From Bradyrhizobium liaoningense (GTDB lineage: Bacteria > Pseudomonadota > Alphaproteobacteria > Rhizobiales > Xanthobacteraceae): 64,000 nucleotides of DNA. A program made the position numbers and the translations under genes. Within the stretch, counting starts at the first letter, position 1. Each line of letters begins with the position of its first letter. The notes under the pieces were generated by a model. That model ran no database searches. It had not been told where the DNA came from and saw nothing but the letters and a program-made list of their open reading frames with translations. The DNA lies in assembly GCF_018130955.1 (NCBI RefSeq), contig NZ_JAFCJM010000022.1, forward strand, positions 38,388 to 102,387, in the 5' to 3' direction. Below, piece after piece: positions 58,731 to 64,000 of this stretch.

Positions 58731-59129
58731 ATGAGCATTTTCGGAAAAATCATGAGCGCGATCTTCGGCAGCCAACCGGCAGCGGCAGCGCCGGCGGGCG
58801 GCGCGAGCGCGCCCGCAAGCTCCGGCGCTACCGCGTCCCCGGCATCCGCTCCCGCGGCAGCGCCTGCGCCGACCGTCGACGTCGCGCCGATCCTCGACAA
58901 GGCGGTCGCGGCCAAGAAGGAGAAGCTGGAGTGGCGCACCTCCATTGTCGATCTCATGAAGGCGCTCGACATCGATTCGAGCCTGGCCGCGCGCAAGGAG
59001 CTCGCCAAGGAGCTCGGCTTCACCGGCGATACCAACGATTCCGCCAGCATGAATGTCTGGCTGCACAAGCAGGTCATGACCAAGCTTGCGGCCAATGGCG
59101 GCAAGCTGCCGCCGGAGATCAAGCACTAA
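58731..59129 (+). CDS. DUF3597 domain protein
   Basis: The protein has 132 residues from ATG 58731 (GGGGAG 6 bases upstream). A short N-terminal helix (MSIFGKIMSAIFGSQ) is followed by an Ala/Pro/Ser linker (about 16-50) and the DUF3597 domain (WRTSIVDLMKALDIDSSLAA, then RKELAKELGFTGDTNDSASM and NVWLHKQVMTKLAANGG). The domain is a small helical, LysM-like-sized fold common in proteobacteria with unknown role. A good terminator follows directly. Confidence 0.92.
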   Translation: MSIFGKIMSAIFGSQPAAAAPAGGASAPASSGATASPASAPAAAPAPTVDVAPILDKAVAAKKEKLEWRTSIVDLMKALDIDSSLAARKELAKELGFTGDTNDSASMNVWLHKQVMTKLAANGGKLPPEIKH

Positions 59130-59151
59130 GCGTTAGCGCGCTTCGTCGAAA

Positions 59152-59177
59152 GGGCCCGCCATCGTGCGGGCCCTTTT
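59152..59177 (+). terminator. Rho-independent terminator after DUF3597 gene
   Basis: GGGCCCGC, loop CATCGT, GCGGGCCC, then TTTTG. A strong 8-bp GC stem, shared with the converging GNAT gene. Confidence 0.8.
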
Positions 59178-59189
59178 GCGTTTGGGGCG

Positions 59190-59465
59190 TCACGCGATGA
59201 GGTCGGCATCCTCCGGATGCTTGTGCAGGTAGTGGACGACAAAACCGCAGCCCGCGATCACCTTCTTGCCGTCCGCCCGGATCAGCTCCAGCGCGCCCTT
59301 CACCAGCTCCGAGGCGATGCCGCGGCCGCGCAAGCTGCGCGGCGTCTCGGTGTGGGTGATGATGAGGGCCTGCGGCGTCAGCCGGTAGTTTGCAAAGGCG
59401 ACCTCGCTCCCGACGTCGAGCTCGAAGCGGTTCTTGTCCTTGTTGTCGCGTACGGCAGCCGACAT
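59190..59465 (-). CDS. Small GNAT-family N-acetyltransferase (YjdJ-like)
   Basis: The 91-residue protein corresponds to the short GNAT form: NRFELDVGSEVAFANYRLTP, the ALIITHTETPRSLRGRGIAS stretch with the acetyl-CoA loop RGRGIA, and the CGFVVHYLHKHPED end. It belongs to the YjdJ/N-acetyltransferase (PF14542) type. Substrate unknown. It is convergent with the DUF3597 gene and divergent from the TPR protein gene. Confidence 0.9.
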   Translation of the reverse strand: MSAAVRDNKDKNRFELDVGSEVAFANYRLTPQALIITHTETPRSLRGRGIASELVKGALELIRADGKKVIAGCGFVVHYLHKHPEDADLIA

Positions 59466-59569
59466 GCGAATCCTTCCGAGATTGTCGTTCCAACCCCGAT
59501 GTAGGCGGATGAACCCGCTTCTGGAAAGATGCGACCAACGGACATCGTCGCAGGGGAGATATCCGGCAA

Positions 59570-60511
59570 ATGCGTGTCTCGATTGGCCATCTGGCGTCGC
59601 TTGCCGTTCTTGCGCTCAGTTTCGCCGCGTCCGCGCCCGCTGCGGCCGAGGGCGGCCCGGCGTGGGAGGCCTGTGTCGGCCTCGCCAGCACGCCCGACGA
59701 GCGGGTCAAGGCCTGCTCTACGGTGATCGATACCAAGAGTGAAACCGGCCGCCGGCTCGCGGGCGCCTATTGCAACCGCGGGCATGGGCTCACCGAGAAG
59801 CGCGAGCTCGATGCCGCGCTCGCCGATCTCGACGAGGCGATCAAGCTCGCTCCCGACTATGCCTGCGCCTTCAACAACCGCGGTCGCGTCTATTCCTTCA
59901 AGCGCGACTATGATCGCGCGATCACCGAATACGACCAGGCGATCAAGCTCGATCCCAAGCTCGCGCTCGCCTACAACAATCGCGGCGACGCTCGTGTCAA
60001 CAAGGGCGATATCAACGGCGCCCTGGCTGACTTCGACGCGGCGATCAAGGTCGATCCGAAGCTTGCCGCAGCCTACGATAACCGCGGCTTCCTCTACTAT
60101 CGCAAGCGCGATATGACGCATGCGATCGCCGACTACACGATGGAGATCAAGCTCGCCCCCGATCTGCTCGCCTTCATCAACCGCGGCAACGCCTATCGCG
60201 ATTCCGATCAACTCGACCGTGCTGCCGCCGATTATGGCGAGGTCATCCGGATGGCGCCAACGGATGCGCGCGGTTGGCGCAACCGAGGCCTGATCCGGCT
60301 CTATCAGGGCGACAACAAGGGTGGCCTCGCCGATTACGACAAGGCGCTGCAATACGATCCGTCCGACGTGTTCTCCTGGAACAACCGCGGCCAGGCCAAG
60401 ATGCGCCTCGGCGACAAGCAGGGCGCGATCGCGGATTTCAGGAAGGCCTTGGAGCTGCGTCCGGACCTGTCGACGGCACGGGAATCGTTGCAGCGGCAGG
60501 GGGCGATGTAG
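59570..60511 (+). CDS. Secreted TPR-repeat protein
   Basis: The 313-residue protein has a signal peptide (MRVSIGHLASLAVLALSFAA, cleavage near AAAEG) and about seven tetratricopeptide repeats over residues 65-310 (for example YACAFNNRGRVYSFKRDYDR and AITEYDQAIKLDPKLALAYN). The early residues hold two cysteines (EACVGLA and VKACSTV). TPR arrays mediate protein contacts; the location would be the periplasm. No partner is suggested by the neighbours. The repeats make the codon sequence quasi-periodic. Confidence 0.9.
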   Translation: MRVSIGHLASLAVLALSFAASAPAAAEGGPAWEACVGLASTPDERVKACSTVIDTKSETGRRLAGAYCNRGHGLTEKRELDAALADLDEAIKLAPDYACAFNNRGRVYSFKRDYDRAITEYDQAIKLDPKLALAYNNRGDARVNKGDINGALADFDAAIKVDPKLAAAYDNRGFLYYRKRDMTHAIADYTMEIKLAPDLLAFINRGNAYRDSDQLDRAAADYGEVIRMAPTDARGWRNRGLIRLYQGDNKGGLADYDKALQYDPSDVFSWNNRGQAKMRLGDKQGAIADFRKALELRPDLSTARESLQRQGAM

Positions 60512-60578
60512 TCTGCAAATGACTCACGACGTCACGCACGTTGCTTGATTGACGCGACCTCGCGGACAGCTTTCCTGC

Positions 60579-61643
60579 TCATTTCGCCAGGGTGTGACGG
60601 GTCGGCATCTCCGGGGTTGCGCCGGAGATCTCGAACGTCAGAAAAGTATTCCAACCGGATGCGCGATGGGCCGCGAGGAACTCGCCGTAACCTCTCAGGT
60701 TCAAAGATCCCTGCATCTTCCCGATCGGAAAAATGTAGCCGATTTGCGGACCGATGCCGATCACGCGCGACCTGAAGGGTCCCAGGATAGGGTGTTGGCC
60801 GGAGTCAGCGGTAACTTGCTGATACGCATACCCCACAAGGCCGATGAAAAGTTGTTTTGACAGGTATTGCGACGCTCCCCAATCGAAATGGAAATCAATG
60901 CCGTTCTGGTATTTTGTCTGTTGATTTTCGAAGTTGTAGGTAAAGCCAGCGACAGCGGAAAATTCTCGACCTGTTGCCGAGTTGAAATAGGTATATCCGC
61001 CGCCGCCATCGACCGCTCCGTGGCCAATCCCGATGTTGGAGAGCCGTCCCCGATCATAGGCTCCGACAGGAATGTCGCCCGTACCATAGATCACCCAGTT
61101 GTGGACGCCTTGCCCCCATTTCAACGTCACTATCGGGCTGAGATCGCCAACCGACGTGAAGGAATCCAAAATGGTACCCGTGCGGGTCGCGGTGACCGAA
61201 CCGAGTTGGGCCGTCAGAGTCCCGTCGAGGCGCGCGTCGACGCGACTGAATGATCCGGCCATGCCAATCGCCAATTGGCCGCCGAGCACTGAATTGGCAA
61301 AGGCGTATGTGGGCGCCAGGATGACCTGATCGGCACGCGCGCTCAGATTCGCATTCAGACTGACATTTGCGTTTGCCGGAAGATTTCCGATGGCAATTTG
61401 TCGGGAAGCGGAAACGCTGCCGGAGGCGGCTACGGAGGTGTGATAATAGACAGTGTCTAGCGTCCAGCCGGGCGTCGAAGGCGCCGCGGCGAGACTGCCA
61501 ACTTGCCCTGGAAGCCAGAACGACACACCCCCTTCATCGGCGTTGGCAATGCGGCCGGAAAGCGCGAGCTGAGCTGCAACCGCCCCAACAAACAGCAGCC
61601 GTCCCAAACAACTGTGCCCCAAGTCGAATCCAAGGCACTGCAT
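60579..61643 (-). CDS. MetA-pathway (phenol degradation)-like outer-membrane protein
   Basis: From ATG 61643 the protein has about 354 residues. A signal region (GRLLFVGAVAAQLALSGRIA) leads to DEGGVSFWLPGQVGSLAAAP, the typical start of the SphA/MetA-like family (PF13557). Alternating beta-strands follow (VILAPTYAFANSVLGGQLAIG, IVTLKWGQGVHNWVIYGTGD, IGYIFPIGKMQGSLNLRGYG) and a C-terminal strand near TFLTFEIS. It is probably an outer-membrane beta-barrel that lets hydrophobic compounds through; the name comes from one characterised pathway only, and the substrate is unknown. GC content is lower than in the housekeeping genes. Confidence 0.87.
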   Translation of the reverse strand: MQCLGFDLGHSCLGRLLFVGAVAAQLALSGRIANADEGGVSFWLPGQVGSLAAAPSTPGWTLDTVYYHTSVAASGSVSASRQIAIGNLPANANVSLNANLSARADQVILAPTYAFANSVLGGQLAIGMAGSFSRVDARLDGTLTAQLGSVTATRTGTILDSFTSVGDLSPIVTLKWGQGVHNWVIYGTGDIPVGAYDRGRLSNIGIGHGAVDGGGGYTYFNSATGREFSAVAGFTYNFENQQTKYQNGIDFHFDWGASQYLSKQLFIGLVGYAYQQVTADSGQHPILGPFRSRVIGIGPQIGYIFPIGKMQGSLNLRGYGEFLAAHRASGWNTFLTFEISGATPEMPTRHTLAK

Positions 61644-61756
61644 TCGCGTTCTCTTTTGTCCAGAACGGAAACCGGCCAGCAAGGTTACAGTTCGTGCGAA
61701 GGGTGCATGAGCACTCGCACAAATCTAGGACAATAGCGCGAGGCTGGAAAGTTGCG

Positions 61757-62095
61757 CTAATCGCAGCCTGTGACGCGCTTCACCGCCTTCGTGTACTTCA
61801 AATGCAGCGAACCGTTAGGTTCGTTCGAAGGAGCATTACGACTGAGGAGACGATCTGAGTCCAGGCAGGTCTGGAGATCGAGCTGGATGTGCGAGCAGGA
61901 CCCCAGGGCGTTCTTTTCGGCCTCGTCCTTCGAGGCGCCAAATCCGACAAAAGTCTGTACACGCCCGGCCTCGATGTCGACCGTCGATACAACAGTGATT
62001 TCCGAAATGTAATAGGACGAGCACGGGGCAGCGAGCACCTCGGCGGAAATCCCAAGCATTGCAAGCCAGAATACGCTCAGTGAAGCGGCTTTCAC
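61757..62095 (-). CDS. Small secreted hypothetical protein, GTG start
   Basis: I start at GTG 62095, since GGAGCC lies 3-8 bases upstream and it gives a clean signal peptide (MKAASLSVFWLAMLGISAEV, cleavage after LAA). The 112-residue protein has four or five cysteines (PCSSYYISEITVVSTVDIEA, GSCSHIQLDLQTCLD, VTGCD). The longer frame upstream reads as nonsense. The gene with the GCGPGRT motif lies upstream on the same strand, so they may form one unit. Function unknown. Confidence 0.7.
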   Translation of the reverse strand: MKAASLSVFWLAMLGISAEVLAAPCSSYYISEITVVSTVDIEAGRVQTFVGFGASKDEAEKNALGSCSHIQLDLQTCLDSDRLLSRNAPSNEPNGSLHLKYTKAVKRVTGCD

Positions 62096-62198
62096 GTTGG
62101 CTCCATGTTTTGCTTCTTGGAGGGCCGGCGCACTGTTGAGAAAGCAAGATGGACAAGCGATGAGCATCAGCATCCCTCCGGATGCATGCTCAGGAGCC

Positions 62199-62435
62199 TC
62201 ATTCATACAGAGCGCAGACGCCTCCTTGCCAGCGGACGCACCGGCGGACTGCTCGACGGGTCTGACGGATGGTGGTGCGTGCGACGCAGACACCGTTCAC
62301 GAGCGTTCGGCCCGGGCCGCAGCCGACGGCTACTTGCGTGATCATGTGATCTGATTGGACCAGCGGCGCAGGTGTTATTGCCTGGGCCGAGGTTGTAACC
62401 AGGACGGCGAAGCCCACAATGGCTAGTCGGATCAT
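62199..62435 (-). CDS. Small secreted GCGxGRT-type protein
   Basis: The 78-residue protein from ATG 62435 (AAGGAG 7 bases upstream) has a signal peptide (MIRLAIVGFAVLVTTSAQAI). The VGCGPGRTLVNGVCVARTTI stretch matches small GCGxG(W/R/F)T proteins common in Bradyrhizobium and relatives. The basic part RQTRRAVRRCVRW and the CALYE end complete it. Four cysteines could give two disulphides. Function is unknown for the family. A FixK-like box lies about 70 bases upstream of the start. Confidence 0.85.
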   Translation of the reverse strand: MIRLAIVGFAVLVTTSAQAITPAPLVQSDHMITQVAVGCGPGRTLVNGVCVARTTIRQTRRAVRRCVRWQGGVCALYE

Positions 62436-62497
62436 TGTGCTTCTCCTTGCGGTTCAAATACCGATGTCCCATCGGACGGACAAATACCGGACAACCG

Positions 62498-62511
62498 TTG
62501 AGCTAAATCAA
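62498..62511. promoter_or_regulatory. FixK/FNR-like box TTGAGCTAAATCAA
   Basis: This 14-base element matches the FixK/FNR pattern TTGAT-N4-ATCAA except for the fifth base (G instead of T). Its centre lies about 70 bases before the start of the minus-strand GCGxGRT gene at 62435, nearly the same distance as for the FGE gene. It could also serve the plus-strand gene at 62678. Confidence 0.5.
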
Positions 62512-62677
62512 AGGGACAGCGTGCATACCGGACTGGGCTCGCGCCAAGATCAACCGCGCCAGGGGCAAGCCCACGTGGGAACCTTCGCGGGCAAGTGCGG
62601 TTCCACTGCAACAGGCCGCGGGACCAGTGCGCTCGTCAGCCAGCTCCGCGAGACGACGCGTTCGGAGGTCACGTGAG

Positions 62678-62947
62678 ATGACGCCAGCCTGGTATGTCAC
62701 TTTTGAGAGTCGTCCACGCAGTCTGCGCGAAAGAAGGCGAAGCCCGCGCGAAACCAGAACATTCGCAACCGAAGATGAAGCCAAGAACTTTGCGCGCTCA
62801 AAAGTCGGGGACGGACTGATCGTCTTTGCGGGTACGATCAATCCCCATCTGCCGCGGCGGCATATCCCGTCCAGCCACCTTCACCTGTGGCTTTCAGAAG
62901 GCCACGAGGACGCAGCCGAAGGCTCACCGGTTCCCGACAACGAATGA
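62678..62947 (+). CDS. Small conserved hypothetical protein
   Basis: The protein has 89 residues from ATG 62678 (GGAGG 9 bases upstream). It starts MTPAWYVTFESRPRSLRERR and continues RSPRETRTFATEDEAKNFAR, then DGLIVFAGTINPHLPRRHIP. The alternation of strand and helix suggests a small alpha/beta fold such as a stand-alone RNA- or ligand-binding module. It has no signal peptide. I recognise the sequence style as common in Bradyrhizobium, without a known function. The longer upstream frame is unlikely. Confidence 0.75.
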   Translation: MTPAWYVTFESRPRSLRERRRSPRETRTFATEDEAKNFARSKVGDGLIVFAGTINPHLPRRHIPSSHLHLWLSEGHEDAAEGSPVPDNE

Positions 62948-63110
62948 ACCCCGGAAATGCCCTGATCGGATTTCGATTGAGTGTTGCCATCTTGTTACGG
63001 GGGCTTGAAGGACTCGCGACTAAACTCGCGATTGGCATGGTGAAGTTATGCACGCTCCCGTGCACAAGAAGTTGTGGGTCAACAATAAGTTCTGATACGG
63101 AGACAATCAC

Positions 63111-63866
63111 ATGAGGAAACTGCTAATTGCCGCTGTAAGCGTCGCAGCCATGGGCCTGGCTGCCCCTGCATCGGCTGCCGACATGGCGGTCAAGGCGCCG
63201 CCGCCGGCCCCGGTCGTGGCAATCTATAACTGGAGCGGGTTCTACATCGGCGGTAACGGCGGATGGGGCCAAAGCCGCCAGTGCTTGGATTTTGTAACGC
63301 TCGCAGGAACAGTCGCGGGTGGTTGCGCTGATCGCTCCGGAGGTCTTGTCGGCGGACAGATCGGGTATCGCTGGCAAACCAATCAGTTTGTGTTCGGCTT
63401 GGAAGCACAGGGCGATTGGGCCGACATCAAGAATACGCGCGTCAGCCTGATCGATCCGCTGATTTCAACCACAGGGAAAACCGATGGCATTGGCCTCTTC
63501 ACGGCCCAACTCGGTTGGGCGTGGAACGCGTCACTGTTCTACGTGAAGGGTGGCGCGGCCGTCACGCACAATAGCTTTGATGTATTCAACAACGTCACCG
63601 GCGTCGGTCTGGCCTCGGCAGGTCACACGCGCTGGGGTGGCGCCTTGGGTGTCGGCTGGGAATATGGCTTCGCACCGAACTGGTCCTTCGGTATCGAATA
63701 CGACCATCTGTGGATGGGGCATGACAACAGGTCGTTCGCAGGCGTGGTTACTCCCGGTGGGGCCACCCTCGTGGGCACCGGGGTCAGCCAGGACGTGGAC
63801 ATGGTCACCCTGCGCTTCAACTATCGCTTCGGCGGCTACACGGCCCCGATCGCAGCGCGCTATTAG
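63111..63866 (+). CDS. Outer-membrane beta-barrel (porin-family, Omp25/31-like) protein
   Basis: The protein has 251 residues from ATG 63111 (GGAGAC 6 bases upstream). The signal peptide is MRKLLIAAVSVAAMGLAAPA (cleavage after SAA). It continues ADMAVKAPPPAPVVAIYNWS, then GFYIGGNGGWGQSRQCLDF, a typical opening of rhizobial Omp25/31-like barrels, through eight strands to FNYRFGGYTAPIAARY with a terminal aromatic. It likely forms a small barrel in the outer membrane. A strong terminator follows. Confidence 0.95.
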   Translation: MRKLLIAAVSVAAMGLAAPASAADMAVKAPPPAPVVAIYNWSGFYIGGNGGWGQSRQCLDFVTLAGTVAGGCADRSGGLVGGQIGYRWQTNQFVFGLEAQGDWADIKNTRVSLIDPLISTTGKTDGIGLFTAQLGWAWNASLFYVKGGAAVTHNSFDVFNNVTGVGLASAGHTRWGGALGVGWEYGFAPNWSFGIEYDHLWMGHDNRSFAGVVTPGGATLVGTGVSQDVDMVTLRFNYRFGGYTAPIAARY

Positions 63867-63890
63867 TTCAATCTCGGTACCCAGCAACCT

Positions 63891-63920
63891 GGCCCCGGGG
63901 ATCCCTCCGGGGCCTTTTTT
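63891..63920 (+). terminator. Rho-independent terminator after outer-membrane protein gene
   Basis: GGCCCCGG, loop GGATCCCT, CCGGGGCC, then seven T. An 8-bp stem with a clean T-run, 25 bases past the stop codon. Confidence 0.88.
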
Positions 63921-64000
63921 GTGTGTGCCGAGTATGAACGACAGCTTGGAGGTGGAAGTCCTCTATCCAGCCTGATGACGGCGAAGGATTAGCGAAGCGC

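Noticed and set aside
1..64000. CRISPR arrays, tRNA, rRNA, transposases or phage genes
   Set aside because: I looked for regular repeat-spacer patterns, tRNA-like T-loops and mobile-element proteins and saw none; a covariance search could still find a small RNA.

Overview
The window is high-GC and gene-dense, and its gene content points to an alphaproteobacterium of the Bradyrhizobium / Nitrobacteraceae group. The indicators are a rhizobial-type housekeeping order (xth, erpA, dgt, argS, SPOR protein, nagZ, scpA, scpB, tatABC, serS, surE, pcm, nlpD, then yajC, secD, secF, trmFO), FixJ-type two-component regulators, an ExoR-like SEL1 protein, a DUF1127 mini-protein, FNR/FixK-type palindromes and an inverted GC-rich REP-like element. 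The genus is inferred from gene content and style only.

Left part (1-15 kb): a 5'-truncated Bug/TctC solute-binding protein; a sensor kinase / FixJ-like regulator / single-receiver set on the minus strand; a cluster of small cysteine-motif proteins (4459-5826); a soluble lytic transglycosylase divergent from a membrane adenylate/guanylate cyclase; two tiny proteins; a DUF418 membrane protein; ilvD overlapping an ExoR-like gene.

Centre (15-36 kb): xth and a hybrid histidine kinase, a gene broken by a frameshift, a type-2 pyrF, then erpA, dgt, argS, a SPOR-domain protein, nagZ, scpA, scpB, tatA, tatB, tatC, serS, a conserved hypothetical, surE, a receiver protein, pcm and an NlpD-like LysM/M23 lipoprotein. 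These serve chromosome segregation, translation, envelope maintenance and protein export.

Sulfatase island (36.2-45.2 kb): a formylglycine-generating enzyme (FGE) with both active-site cysteines, three exported sulfatases with FGly motifs, a Tat-type secreted HAD phosphatase and a Kef-type antiporter. It sits between nlpD and the yajC-secDF block. A perfect FixK/FNR-type box lies upstream of the FGE gene, and the 3' end of a second, lost FGE gene remains just before the second sulfatase.

Right part (45-64 kb): a DUF815 ATPase, yajC-secD-secF followed by homologues of the mitochondrial complex I assembly factors NDUFAF3 and NDUFAF6, threonine deaminase, a CAP-domain protein, a kinase-like domain fused to an ANL-ligase C-terminal subdomain, trmFO, DUF1127, an MltB-type transglycosylase, DUF2189 and DUF3597 proteins, a small GNAT, a TPR protein, and a set of envelope and small secreted proteins ending with an outer-membrane beta-barrel protein.

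I saw no rRNA, tRNA, CRISPR array, transposase or integrase.
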